A stretch of 64,000 nt of DNA, taken from Favolaschia claudopus (taxonomy: Eukaryota; Basidiomycota; Agaricomycetes; Agaricales; Mycenaceae). Under the pieces are notes generated by a model. The model saw only the letters and a program-made list of their open reading frames with translations. It had not been told where the DNA came from and made no database searches. The translations under genes were made by a program, and so were the position numbers. Below, piece by piece: positions 35,296 through 47,266 of the stretch (the first letter of the stretch is position 1; every line of letters starts with the position of its first letter). The stretch spans positions 62,001 through 126,000 of the forward strand of contig JAWWNJ010000143.1 of the NCBI GenBank assembly GCA_037176885.1. The letters run 5' to 3'.

Positions 35296-36019
35296 CTATG
35301 AGGCGATGGAACTGGTAATAGCAGCGTTCCTCGCTACTCGCGCTTGTTCCTAGAAATGTTCAGTAATGAGTGAATCAAATCATCAAAACCACGAAGTCGC
35401 GAGAGATAGAGAGAGAGAGACTCACATCCTGCCGATGCGTCTCTGTATGCAATACCGCCATCAGAATAAACATCCTCTCGATCTCGTCTTGCATTTGGTA
35501 TGGAAAGTATATCATGGCGCGGTCGTTGTCGTGGAAGAGATGTGGGTGAGAAGTTGTGAATCGGACAGTGTCTGCAATGTTGCCGGCGAGGGGAGTCGCC
35601 TGCGTGTAGTTGAGCAGTTACTCTGACATATTGAAATAGTATCAGACGCACTAATAACTCCTGATGCGAGTCGTGGTATTGCAGTTTGAACGGTCGATTC
35701 GCCCAATTCCATTCCCGCTCTCTAGCCCACACATAATCCGCTTTGGAAGTCGAAAGAAAGCAGGAAATAGCACACACGAGCTAAACAAACCCCCCGAACG
35801 TGACTTCAAGTCATCCCAGGACCTCGGCACCCCATTGATAACAAACGTCTTGTCTCGCCAGTTGATGAACCCAATGATTCCGCTCGCAGCCCCTATCGTG
35901 GTGATCTTCCTTCCGCGTAAGCCGCTCGTCGTCGTAGTGGTGTAATGCAAGGTGCCGTCAGGCCCAATGACGGCTGTGTCGAGGAGTTTCTTGTCTGCGA
36001 AGGTGAGGGCGAGGGTCAT
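35296..36019 (-). CDS. DUF6593-domain protein
   Basis: Four exons, 36019-35778, 35721-35652, 35599-35426 and 35349-35296, all phases closing, giving 179 aa. The domain is recognised by GRKITTIGAASGIIGFINWRD near residue 40, followed by REWNWANRPFKLQY and ATPLAGNIADTVRF. HLFHDNDRAMIYFPYQMQ and DEIERMFILMAVLHTE lie at the end. The family is abundant in Agaricomycetes, with a tubby/LURP-like beta-barrel suggested for related proteins; the function is unknown. No signal peptide or TM segment. The final short exon (EQARVARNAAI) is predicted only from the splice acceptor. Confidence 0.72.
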
Positions 36020-36770
36020 CGTCGTCGCTGTGGATGGCGTGGAAGGCTATGTCTCAGTCGGGGTTATTTATTTGAGGCGCGGCTTCAGCCGGAGATGCCC
36101 TGAAACGCTGAGGCCCCACCGCGCTCACGAGTCACGACTCCGAAGAACCCCTCTCAGCCTCTTGTGGGCTTTCTCTGCACAATTTACGTCGTTTGTTAAC
36201 GTTAGAACTTAGCAGTGAGTTAGAAGGTCGAGATGCTGTCATGCGACCGGATTTTTGAACTTACCTGTTCCTTGCAAACGAGCGTGTGTTGGTACATAAT
36301 CGTAAGGGCGGAGAAACACGAGACGGAAATACAGCAGCAAATAACAGATGCCGCGCAAATCTGCCGACGGATCAGCCCGGCAAGTTCTCTTTGCTAAGGT
36401 TTGCTTTACAAGTTCAAGCCGGAGTTCGAACCACTTATCTCCAAGCTCCCCGTTCCGGGGGTTGTAGGGTGCATTTGGCGGCATGTCTGTGAAGGATTCA
36501 ATCAACACAAAAAACCCCAACTGAGTGGATCCAGGATGGATTTACCTCGGTTTGCAAAATAAAATCACGAGCGGACTGGTTGAATTGCGCGCGGTATATG
36601 GTTCAAACTTTTGCACCGCTTGCCATTGCCAACGTCCAGGCCATGAGCACTGATGTTCACAAGTTTCCGATCCAATTCCCGAGAGGACCTCGAGAAACAT
36701 GTGACTTATCCGCGTTACTTGAGCTCTACCTCCTGAAGCTCCTTCAACTCCACCTTTCATTTTTCACCCC
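36020..36770. other. Intergenic
   Basis: A 93-codon minus ORF (36239-36520) is present but lacks family resemblance. Otherwise nothing was seen. Confidence 0.4.
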
Positions 36771-39571
36771 TCACCACTTCCTCCCAGCTCTTGGCACTCC
36801 GGACACCGTCGCCGCCGGAACCTCGCCGTGAGTCGGCCACACTTTCCACGGCTTCCAAGGAAGCCATCCACCCGAGCCTTTGTACGAGGGCAACGCAGGC
36901 GGGGCTTTGAATGGCGAGCATTCTGTGTTGAAAACGTCTAGAGTTTGTGTTAATTCGCTGTGCAAGAATGAATGCTGTGAAGAAATTGAACGGAACGTAC
37001 AATTATCAAGACTGATATGCTTCGGATCGTCAAACGTGAGGTACCTGCCGTCAATTCAAATTTCAGCATCAATAGTTCCATATCGATTTCGAAGAAGTGA
37101 AAACCCACAAATACTTCAACGTCTCCGCATACCAAAAGCTGTCCGCGATATCCCAATACCCAGCGCCGGGATCCATCACGTCGTTCAACCCCGCATACCC
37201 TCCACTCGGCACGAGCAGGTATCTGTTGAACGCGTCGATGGCAGCGCCGGCGCGGTCGAGGTATTTTGTATCGCCGGTGGCGCGCCAGGCGTAGAAGTTG
37301 CTTTCGAGGACTGCGATATCAATCAATAGTCAGATTTAGTTGCTGATTGTCTCATTGAAGGAGGAAGAGAGCAAGAAAGAGAGAGACACGCACCCTCCGG
37401 CCGAAGGACATAAAACCCAATAGTCTCATAAAATCCATGTTGCTCGTAGAACGCAAGCTGCTCTGCGGTGGGAGCGGGATCGCCTTCGCCTGTGAAGTTG
37501 CCGTCGGGGGACGCGTAGGCGAAGCGTTCTGGGCCGATGCCGGCGCTGTTTGTTTGCAAGAGATTAGCGTTGAAGTGAATCAAGAGGGGGCGACAGACGT
37601 AGTACTAGCGTAGGTGTTCTATGAAGCAGTCGCGTTTCAGCAAGATAGAATGAACTACAAGGGGAGATCAAACGCACCCAACATCCCTCCATCAACTCCA
37701 ACCCGTAGTTCACTATCGTTTGATTCTGCACCAGTTTCCCGCCTGCATCACATCTCAGCTCAAGATGACGATATGGATTTGGAGCAGAATTAAGAAGAAT
37801 CTACCGTAGATCCAGTTTCCTGCATGGAAACACGCGAGATGGCTGTGAGACGCAGAACTCAGAATCAGAATAATACGGAGTAAAAGAAAAGGAAGATGAG
37901 AAGGAGAGACGTACGACCCGATATGCAACACCCTCCCCTCATCGTCCAAATCCGCGAGGTAAGTGTGATTGCCGACAGTTGACTTCTTGAGGAGCGAGCG
38001 GATGGAGGAGTCGACAGCGGTCTGCGAATGTGATATATGATGAATCTTGTAACGATACTGCAGGGAAAGGAAGAGAGTTGTGCTCACCTTCCACGTATCA
38101 ATATAAATATTATCCCAAGTATTACTCAACCTCGCGTATTTGATTAGATATTCAAAGTAGGAGTCGGATTCGCTGCCCCAGCTCTATGCGGCACGGTCAG
38201 CGTCAGTTCAACTTCAGTACAGATAGAGAAGGATGAATCAAGGGATGGGGAGGGAGGAGAAGAGACGCACGACATATCCACCAACGAAATTCCCCGTCGC
38301 TGGGTCGATAACTTGTGCGGCCAGGCCAGGGAGCGGCGCGGGCTGTCATTTTGTTCAGTCGGTCCAGAATCCAATCAATACATTCGAAAACAATTAAAAG
38401 GAATAGACGAAGAAGACGTACGAGATTCGCAATATGCTTCATAGCTTTCGTCGCCAGATTAACGTACTTCGGATTGAGAGTGTATTTACTGAGACGGGAC
38501 CATTCGAGGAGGAGGGTGCCTGCTTCCGCGATGTTAGACTACAAGCGTTGGCGTTAGCGTGATTTTATCAAGATGCAGAGCGGGGAAGGGAGGGGATAGG
38601 GACGACGTACGGTACCATTTGTTGGCTGGTTGGTGGTGAAGTTGAGAAAGCTGTATGGGATGGGGGTGTCCTGATGTTATCGTATTATGAAACAGTAACG
38701 AAGAGAAAGAAAAGCCGAAGAGAGGACGCACCCCAACCCACGCATGAACGAGCTTATCCGCCGACTGCTTCGCCTTTGCGAGGAGGACAGGGTGTTTGAA
38801 GTTGCTAAGCTCGTAGGAGGCGAGAAGGGGTCCGAGGAAGCGGATCGTTGTGTCAAAGACGCTGGAAGAAGTCATTCAGATGGGGCAAAATTTGAAAGCG
38901 GAGGAGAAGCGAGCAAGGAGGAGAGACGCGCACTTGACAGTATCGCCGGTCTTGGATTGGGTGAAGTCGACAGAGGCGGCGAATTTGACTGCGTCGTTGA
39001 AGAGGTCCTTTGTGAAATCGTAGATAAGTAGGGAAACAGAGATGGAGGGAAGGAAGCGCACAGTGAGACCCATGATGTACTACGATGACGGGTCTTCATG
39101 AATTTTATTCGATACGGGCGGGGCGAGATATACTGACCATGGTAGGCTAACGCAGAGAGATACAAAATCAGCCAAGTTGACGCAGAAATATTGCGTCCAT
39201 ACCATGGCATCTATAACAGAGGCGCCCCACTGATCTGAATGAGTTTTTTTCAGTCAGAGAATGACAAAGACATCCGACAACGACACAACACACGCGTAAA
39301 GTCCCAAAATCCGGTGCTCGAAGGGGCCAAATCGTCGTGCGGAAACGCGTACTTCCTATAACGCGGGGTCAGCGCGGGAGTAATTGTATGGAATTTATAT
39401 TGAAACGCACATGTACGCCCCGTAACTCGACTTGAACATATCCTTCACCTGGTCGCGACGCGACGCATATTGTTCGGGCACGTTAAGACCAGACTTTTGC
39501 ACGGATACGCCAGCCAACGAAGTCGACGCAAGACCGAGAACGAGAACACTACTCGAGACACAGACACGCAT
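36771..39571 (-). CDS. GH47 alpha-1,2-mannosidase, secreted
   Basis: Many short exons run from 39571 to 36771. The start is set by a signal peptide (MRVCVSSSVLVLGLASTSLA) followed by DQVKDMFKSSYGAYM, the usual start of GH47. Further landmarks in order: HDDLAPSSTGFWDF, WGASVIDAM, AASVDFTQSKTGDTV, TTIRFLGPLLASYELS, AEAGTLLLEWSRLS, WGSESDSYFEYLIKYARL, DTWKTAVDSSIRSLL, HLACFHAGNWIYGG, GFYVLRPEVLESNFYAWRAT, YWDIADSFWYAETLKYL and FNTECSPFKAPP. The Thr of NTE is the calcium ligand in this family. Such enzymes trim alpha-1,2-mannose from N-glycans in a calcium-dependent inverting reaction. The fungal secreted subgroup can act outside the cell. No broken exon was found. Confidence 0.87.
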
Positions 39572-42330
39572 TCTTTCGTCCTTCGAGAGGTCTTGGAAAG
39601 CGAGGTCCTTTATAATAGTTTTTTGCGCCGTGTGTTGGCCGAGAATCGAGAGAGGCCACGAGACCGTGATGTTCGGAACGCGTTCCTGAAGGTTATAGAG
39701 ATTTCGAAAAGCTTGGGCATCTGGTGACTACGCGATGTTTGTATGCGCGGCGAAACAGACCGGGTAGAATTCAAGACGCGTTTTCAATCTGATTTGCAAG
39801 AAGTCTCAAAGAAGTCTTGGGTCATGTGGCATGCGCGTCGGTTTGGAGCGGCATCGCGACGGCGGCCGCACGACGTTGTTGACCGGGTCATAATTAAGAC
39901 CATCCACGGATGCGTTCGCATTCAGCAGAGTCGGAAAGCGTCATGGTGGGGAAGAGCAAGAGGAAAAATAGATTGTCACGAAACTGTCACAGATCAAAGG
40001 CCGGTCCGACTGCCGAAAGTTCAACATGACGTCATGTTGAAATGATTTAAACTAAATCGCGCATACAGTAGAGGCCTATTCAGCATGAGTTCGGTCGGGA
40101 AAGTGTCAACAAATATATGCAGCCAAACTCTGTACAAAGGCTACTATTTTCCTGAGAAACATTCCACTTTAATTTTTGTCTGTTTAAATGACAAGAGCCT
40201 CAAGGCGCTTCGCAGTGGCATCGCTGAGGTCGGAGAGCTAATTACCAGATTGATACAGATGCTCTGTGCTCTCATCAGCCAAACATCGGCATCATTACTT
40301 ACCTTTATTCTACGACGAAAAGAATTTCTTTGCGAAATCAATATTTAGTTGGCCCCGGTAGTGTGGGAATATGATGAGGATGTTGCCAAACAAACAATGT
40401 AGCCTCCTGCTTTCTGCCACATCATGCTTACCGGATTGATACTGTACGCTCCGCCCGTACTGAAACTTGCTGCTTCCGACTCGTATACAATCGAGATGTT
40501 TCAGGCTTATTTAGACTGACCTCCAAGGCCAACAAACTCTCGAGTCTCGAGCTGCTGCACGCGATTTCAAAATTCAGAGGCAAACTTGAAGGCGACCCCG
40601 GACCCGGTCCTCAAGCTTCCTGACACGCTGATATCTTAAATTGCGGAGTTTCGGATCTCTATTTGTAATATATATCTCATCCGTGGAGCAAGATTGAATC
40701 CACTACACAGGGAGGTCAAATTTTTGAACAAGAGTAGTTTTCTACGGGTTTGGGCGAGATGCAAAATAAAGTGAAGCCCCGCCGAAGAAGGTGCAGGGGT
40801 GTCGAGGTTTATCCGCTGGGCGATGAACTGGGCGTAAACTGATTTGCACCAGGTTCCTCTTTCGAGTTTGAGCGAGGTGCATTCTGAGCTCACGTAAGGC
40901 TTCTGGGCTGTTCTCGCCCTGATCGGAAACGGTTCCGAAACACCCCGATCTCCGCTCGCTCAGCTCACACCCCTGCTTGCTGCTCCCGGTCCCAAATGGC
41001 TGAAAGTAACAGAATATAGGCCACATATCATATGTACTACATCCAGACTGTGCACGACCCAGCCCCGCTGGGGGCCACACCCTCTCCTCCATTTAACCCA
41101 TGCTCTGAATGGCGACGCTGCGAAAGCAATCCGCAATCAGTGTGGTGAGGAGACGGTGAACAGGAGAACATACCATTTCCTTCCAACCCCACCCCCCGCC
41201 CGACACACCGGAAGTCCTCCGTTTGCAACCTCGACGTCTACGTTGAAGCAACCCGAAACCGGAGGCTTGAAGAGACTTGGCGTCAGAGGATTCAGCTTGA
41301 GCATTGCGCTTCGAGGACTTGAGGGGAGACTTGAATAGTGACTGGAAGCACCTTCCAGAACTTGCGTAAGGACTTGATAGCAACTTGGAGCACAAAGTGC
41401 CTTGGATCTTGAGGCTTGAAGCTCGAAGGCAGTTGATGGCGACTTGAGACACAAAGAGCCTTGAACCTTGAAACTCGAAGACAGCAGTATACTTGATCTT
41501 GAGTCGAGAGACTCGAAAGAGACGATCGGGACAGAATCCGCAAGCTTGAGGTTCGCGCGGGAGATAAGTTGCGGGTGTGCGGAGAGATTCGAGTTCTTGA
41601 AACCGGGAGGTAGAGAAGATTGGAGCGGCCTCTTGAGGCCTTGAGGTTCCACGCCTAACGGTTCCGAGAGGAGGAAGGGGGAGAAGGCAAGAGGCAATAT
41701 CAACTTCGTCAAAACAAAGCCACAACAATGATGCCATCGATCCTCTGTGAGTCTCAGACAGCGACTTGAAAGTTGAATGAATGATGCTCAACGATGAGCG
41801 GGGCAAGGTGTAGAACGATAAACGGGAGTCAAGTGAGGCAAAAAATGAGTGTGGTTTGTATCTGATTTAGTACTACGCAAATTCGAAATATTTTGAATCT
41901 AGGTCAAACAAAAGAGTGCGCAGTGCAAACTCCGGATCAACTCTCGCTTGATTTCTCAGTAACGCGCCCTGCACATCCGAAGGTCTGGCTGTGTACCGAA
42001 AAACTTCGAAGTTGGTCGTCTGCAGCTGAGCAGCAGCTCCAACATCAGGAAAAAAATAGGTACCTATGACACGCAACGTAGCCAATGTAGCACCGGTAGC
42101 CCTGTCGTTACCCCCCTAAATTATAGTCCGCTGTAGTAGCTCGGCGGTACCACGATGACCTACCATAGTTGCTGTAGTTCCCACCTTCATCTACTATTCT
42201 TCGTAGTTCTGTAGCATGATAGTCAATATAGCTCATTGTAGTGGAGAATAGTACTTAGTATCCCGCAAGAAAAAGAGCAGAAGAAATAAATAGAATTTGA
42301 AAAACAGCCTGAGGTACAAAAGGAAATAAT
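39572..42330. other. Gene-poor stretch, one orphan ORF and a short repeat
   Basis: No known gene was recognised. A 237-codon minus ORF (41093-41806) is open partly because it contains a short tandem-like repeat (41366-41520), and it has no family resemblance. A 70-codon ORF at 41873-42085 is likewise unrecognised. Confidence 0.4.
41366..41520. repeat. Imperfect tandem repeat, unit about 55-60 bp
   Basis: Units read roughly as GACTTGA-(TA/TGG)-GC(A)ACTTG-GA-CACAAAG(T/A)GCCTTG then TTGAGGCTTGAAGCTCGAAG. They are visible at about 41370-41430 and 41430-41485, with a decayed third unit to 41520. The GACTTGAA/CTTGAG steps continue weakly on both sides (41290-41350, 41630-41645). Confidence 0.5.
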
Positions 42331-42887
42331 CTAATCGTCGTCATCATCGCTGTTGCCGTTCTCGCCCTCTGTCTCTGTATCCGAATCCTCTTCACATTCC
42401 TGGATGGCCGCCCGCACATCCGCCATCTGTATAACCGCCCTAGGAATCAAAGCCGTGGGCTCCGCACCGGAATGGAAGCTAGAAACAATATTGTGAGCGG
42501 AATTGTAGAAAACAGTGATGTGAAGACTCACCGGCCGACATTGTAGAGCCGGGTTTGGATGAGGTCGACAATGCCGTGTTTCTTGGTGTGAGCGTCAAAT
42601 TGATCCAATGCCTTGAGATGCGAGTCGTAGACTTCGCGGTAGTCATTGGCAGTGAAGGCGACGTCAGCTCGAACACCGGTAACCCATTCGTCGATGCAGT
42701 TCTCAAGCTGATGATGTGTTAGTATCAGTTGGTTTACATGAAAAGGGGACACACGATCGTCAGGATGAAAGCCATCGCCGGTTTCGGGAAAGGGCTGAAA
42801 ATCTCCGGGAAGGAAGGGCCTTCGTCCCGCCGGTTGGCAAAGAACAGGTCGTTGGCGAGCTTCTGGATGGCGGGGTGCTTGTCTGTC

Positions 42888-42949
42888 ACCCGCTTATGAT
42901 TGCTTAAGTTTTTCCCATTAAAATGTGCGCGAAGCTTAAGCTGCTTAAG
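42888..42949 (+). repeat. Left terminal inverted repeat
   Basis: Begins ACCCGCTTATGATTGCTTAA and ends CTGCTTAAG. It pairs with 44776-44837 on the other strand with four mismatches over 62 bp. The outermost 5 nt (42883-42887) do not match the opposite end. Confidence 0.85.
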
Positions 42950-43191
42950 ACTACCTGGTATTTGATACACTTTTGTGGCTATTACTACGACTATATACAT
43001 ACTGGCGTAAGCAAACTTAAGCTACTCACTGCTTAAGCCCTCCGAGCACATGTCCTAGAGCACTTCTCCTAGAGCTCGCTTGAGCCGCTGACATAAACTT
43101 AAGCAAGCTTGAGTCACTGAGCAAATGTGAGTCGCTTGAGCCAGCTCAAGTATCATAATCGGCTTAAGCAAAAGCAGCAAGTTTGACGTAC

Positions 43192-43821
43192 CATGCTAGA
43201 CGAGTGGCTCACGAACAGAGGAATCCCGGGTCTGTTTTCCCTCCTCAACAGCATCCCCATCAAGCCGATGTATTCCACGCACGGGTTATCTTCGTGGTTG
43301 TGGTTATGACCGAATACGTCGCGGACAATACCTTTGAACGTGTAATGTTTTTCAGAGCGCAAAAACAAGACAAGACGGCAGAAAGCATCGAACACATTGA
43401 CGCCGGTCAAAACGAGAGCAACGAGGAAGATGGTGTACCCGTGTCGCGCATGTGATGAGCCAGCATACCTAGCGCGAAATTAATATCAACATGTTGAGAG
43501 CCCGAGGTGATGATGAACACGCACATATCAGGTGTAAGCTTTCGATACACCGAACTAGCCGCACACGGGAGAATAAACGAGGCGTAGAAACCGAAGACGG
43601 CGACTCTGTGCCAGCCGTGATTTAGGGTACGCAGCGTGATGGCTGCAAGTCGCGGGGGCGGGTGTCAGTATACTGCCACAAAGCCATGAGATGGTGAGCT
43701 CACCTGTGGGCAAGAAACCGAAGAACGCAAGAGACGTGAAGACGGAGTGCGTGATAATCAGACTAGGATGGCGGGAGCCGGGTGTTTGGTCGGAGTCTTC
43801 CCAGTCGATGGTGTAGTACTA
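43192..43821 (-). pseudogene. Captured fragment of a polytopic membrane-protein gene (DUF2427/YTP1-like)
   Basis: Reads on the minus strand as at least three exons with proper introns. The first is TIDWEDSDQTPGSRHPSLI then THSVFTSLAFFGFLPT (donor GTGAGC). The second is AITLRTLNHGWHRVAVFGFY, ending YRKLTPDM. The third is YAGSSHARHGYTIFLVALVL, VNVFDAFCRLVLFLRS and YTFKGIVRDVF. Phases match across both introns. The HGWH...YRKLTPDMYAGSSH pattern resembles fungal DUF2427/YTP1-type or cytochrome b561-like membrane proteins. Start and end of the gene are missing. It lies wholly inside the TIR element, so it was captured from the host. Confidence 0.55.
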
Positions 43822-44775
43822 CGAGGGCTGAGTAGTTAGAGCACAAAGTGCGGTGGTTTGGCGTCCCGTTCAACTTGGGTACAGTGGGACAGGTGCAATG
43901 AGCGAGATTGAGATCATAGTGGCGTGTGGCAAGATGCGTTGGTCACGCGAGCAACCTTTGTTTACTTACTTTGATGGCTCTGTTCCGTTTGAGGTCCGAT
44001 CGTCCGATCCGAGTCACGAAGCCACCGTGACACAGAGTGACGATCGCCTTTCTCTCTTTCTCTTTACCTCTGCTTGCTCGACACCATGGTCTACTCATTG
44101 TATGCCACTGGACCGGCTTATCCTCACAATGCATCAAGACCTCATTGCCTCTCGTCGCAAGTTCATGGTTACTGTATCCAGGGATCAAGATCCTCGCCCT
44201 CGAGATCATGATTCACTCGTCTCAGCAGTCAGATTCAGACTCGACGCTCAGTGGCAAGATTGTTGCCGTCTATGATCTCAGTGCCGACATGTGGAAGTTT
44301 TGACTCATCTTGCATCCAGGTCTATTCTAATTACAAGCGCCCCGGATCTATCACCTCTCTCTAGCGGTCCAGTCTAGTGGATTTTCACCCATCCCGTCTC
44401 GACTCTCGAAGGTCAGTGGCCGAAAAGCTGCCTTAAATTAGGATGCCGACGCTTCGTTAGATTTTTCCTTCTCATAGCGCGCCGTTGCATCATTCTTGCG
44501 CAGCAGCTGTATCATGAATGGTTTCTTCCTTGTAAGATCACTTTCAATTTTCCCGCTGATACTGCTGGTTGCTCATTCAGCCAGCTGGAGCCAGCTTAAG
44601 CTGAGGCCGGCTTAAGTTGTGGCCGGCTTAAGCTGCCTGCAGCTTAAGTTGCTGGAGAATTTGATCAATGGTCACTTTTGATCTTCTTACGCTGGCTTAA
44701 GCGGTGACTGTTCATAGTCGCACTCAAGATGTGTATCACATACTGTATATATGTATCCTAGGCGAGCCCAGCCGG

Positions 44776-44837
44776 CTTAAGCAGCTCAAGCTTCGCGCAC
44801 ATTTTAATGCGAAAAACTTAAGCATTCCTAAGCGGGT
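44776..44837 (-). repeat. Right terminal inverted repeat
   Basis: The reverse complement begins ACCCGCTTAGGAATGCTTAA and matches the left TIR at 58 of 62 positions. It is followed by 5 non-matching nt and the TGCTTGT target duplicate. Confidence 0.85.
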
Positions 44838-47266
44838 TTTATTGCTTGTACATGCCCTTGCGGGCCTTTGGATCCTGACAATATATCAGCAAGAGGCGAC
44901 GACATCAGCTGAGAAGAGACGTACCTTGAAAGTGAAGGTGAGGTCTTCTTTGAGCTCCTCAGCCAGCTCTCGATTGTACTTGATGGTTTTCTTATTCTGT
45001 CCACTCTTGAATCCATAGCTAAGCTCGGTGATGGGGCGGCCCTCGGTTTTGCCCTCACCGCGGAGGTGGGAACCCCGGCCGCTGATCTGAAAGTAAATGA
45101 GTAAGAGATGTAAGGCTCCAGGAGCGCTTACGAGGGTCACTGTCGAACGGGATCCCTGGCGGGAGTGGAAAATGCCTTATATTGTGGAAAGACCCTTAAT
45201 TGACGGTCCAACTCGCAGAGAACTACTTGGAGACGAATACTCGTGCTCTCAGGATAGTAGTCTCCTCAACCTCTCGAATTCTCGCAGAGGTTGGAGTGAA
45301 CTGAGGGTCGATCTGTAAAGATCAGTAGCAAAGCTCGTATAAATCAGACAAATAATGCCTCGCGCCTAGTGCCTCGAATAGGGCCCAGGCAAGGCAAATA
45401 CAAGTCAAACAGGCACCCTTGCCTCTATCAGGGTCTCGGAGGAACTCGACGAGGCACTGGAGGCTAGTTTGGGTGATATTGTTTGAAGTAAAGATGATAG
45501 TGATCATGTGACTCGAGTACATGTGACTTGTAGCTAAAGAGTAACTAAAATAGGTAAACGGTCCCTTACAAGAGAGATGAAGCGAGGTAGAAGACATACC
45601 AATTTGCTCAAAGTGGCTGACAGCTCCATTGCGACGCTCACCTTCCGACACGACTTTGACCAACTTTCACCCACCCAATCAACCTCGGTAGCGTGGTCGG
45701 GAAAGGCGTGGCGAGTGGCGACCAAGCATCGGAATCCTTTGATGGCGATGGCGAGCAGCTCCTGCGTCAGGTCGTCGAAGTCCCGAGCTTTGGGACGGGA
45801 GCTGGTGGATGTGCGCTGTGCTTGTACAACACGCAGGGCGTCATCAGTTGGGGAGCGGGGTCGTTTATCACCAGCCACCGGGGACGGAGAGCGCTGCATG
45901 GGACGGTAATAAGCTGCTGCAAATCAGCAGGAGCTAAAGCACATACATCGGCCTCAGGCGAGGGAGAGCGCCGCTCAAGCCTCCGACGTGGAGCAGGAGT
46001 CGCAGAGTGACGACGACGTGGAGCTGGAGAACGAGAGCGGCGGCGCACCGGAGAGCGAGAGCGGCGGACGGGACTCTCGCTGTTGGCTCGATGGCGGTGT
46101 TCGTGAACGGGCGACTCGTCATCTTGGAACAGATTGAGAGCGAGACGGCTGGGAACCCGCCCACCATTGATATTGTACATCTTAGACTTGTCAGTCAACA
46201 CTCAGAGATGATTGCCCGAAGAACATACCTCTGGGGAGGGGGTGCGCGGTGGGTGCTCTGGACTCATGCCGCGGAAATGGACAGGGCTGCGTGAATTGCG
46301 GCGGCAGTGATGATCATCTTCATGACGGTCACGACGACCACGCGAGACGTTGGCGGGTGAGGTGTGGCGATCTCTCACATGGCGCGGTGCATCAGGGACC
46401 TTGCTGGCGCGTTGTACAAGAGCTTTGGTCACGGTGGGACGCGATGGCACCACGCGCGAGGTGAACTACACAGATATCAGAGAAAAGAAGACAAGGTAGG
46501 ACTGATTACATACCGTATCATCTGTGCGAGGCTGTGGAGTGTCCTCGTCGCTATCACCTTCATCCCCTGCTGCCACCGCCTCGCGGCGCTTGGCGGCTTT
46601 TGCGGCCTTCACTTGCTGGGCAGCTTTGCGAGCCTCAGCCGCTGCAGCTTCGTCGTCTAGGAACCCGGTCAGACCAATTGCGGTCATGTACTAGATGGCA
46701 AATTACTAACCAAGCTGCTGCTGTCGCGCTGTAGGACGGCGCTCTGCCGCACGGCGAGTGCGAGGGCCGGCATCCAAATCTGTAAAGCAGTAAGCAGAAT
46801 GTTGAGTGTTCGGGGGTTAGTACCTACCAGGTCCATCAGCGGCAGGGTTTGAGGTGTGTGAGGAAGTGGTGGACTTCACTCCGTTACGTGCGTTGTCTGC
46901 AAATAAAATCAGCAATTGGGTAACTCGACTCGGGATAGGGAATGTACGATTCTCTTTGTCAGGGCCGGTGGCGGAGGCAGCGGGTTGAGTCGATGTGTTG
47001 GCGCGGCGGGTAGTGCTAGATTGCTGGGAGGCAGACATTGTGCGAGGATGGTAGCTGAGCGCTAAACAAACGGTTGCTGTAAGCACGATAGTGGGGCTCA
47101 AAAGAGTGACTTGCCTGGACATTGTGTGGCCGCTTATATAGAGACGCGCGGCGTTGTACTTGTTGTGCTTGATTCAACAAACGCGAAAGCGCGTTTGTTG
47201 AGAGAACGGAGCGCGTTGGTGGTGGTGGTTAGGGAGAAAGAGGTGCTGGTTCGTTTTCAATCACGG

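Larger units (their letters stand above)
42883..44842. mobile_element. Non-autonomous TIR DNA transposon carrying a gene fragment
   Basis: A 1,960-bp insertion flanked by the 7-bp direct repeat TGCTTGT (42876-42882 and 44843-44849). The termini are inverted repeats of 62 bp, 58 of them identical. The outer 300 bp at each end contain seven CTTAAG palindromes each. No transposase motif (DDE, BED finger or hAT dimerisation) was found. The middle carries an intron-bearing membrane-protein gene fragment (43192-43821, minus). The 7-8 bp target duplication and subterminal repeats point towards hAT-like elements, but the superfamily is an inference. Confidence 0.75.
42331..47038 (-). pseudogene. DUF6532-domain gene interrupted by a TIR element
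   Basis: Exons run from an ATG at 47038 (MSASQQSS) through GLTGFLDDEAAAAEARKAAQ and an Arg/Ser-Pro-rich linker (SPVRRSRSPVRRRSRSPAPR). The conserved domain follows: DFDDLTQELLAIAIKGFRC, SYGFKSGQNKKTIKYNRELA and LTFTFK. After the insertion it continues with AIQKLANDLFFANRRDEGPS, FPKPAMAFILT, CIDEWVTGVRADVAFTANDY and TRLYNVGR. An acidic end (EEDSDTETEGENGNSDDDDD) closes it at 42331. The 1,960-bp element plus one copy of the target repeat falls inside an exon between Tyr-Lys and His-Pro. Removing it on paper leaves the frame open (GMYK then HPAIQK). DUF6532 is an agaricomycete-specific domain of unknown role. As it stands the gene cannot make a full product unless the insert is spliced out. Confidence 0.75.

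Noticed and set aside
41093..41806. 237-codon minus ORF
   Set aside because: Open because of repeat units; no domain, signal or splicing. Recorded as a repeat only.
42121..42260. Short recurring GTAGT/CTGTAG words
   Set aside because: No consistent unit or boundaries; too degenerate to call a repeat.
45567..46294. Plus-strand ORFs of about 100 codons around the DUF6532 exons
   Set aside because: Shadows of the Arg/Ser-Pro linker and domain exons of the minus-strand DUF6532 gene.
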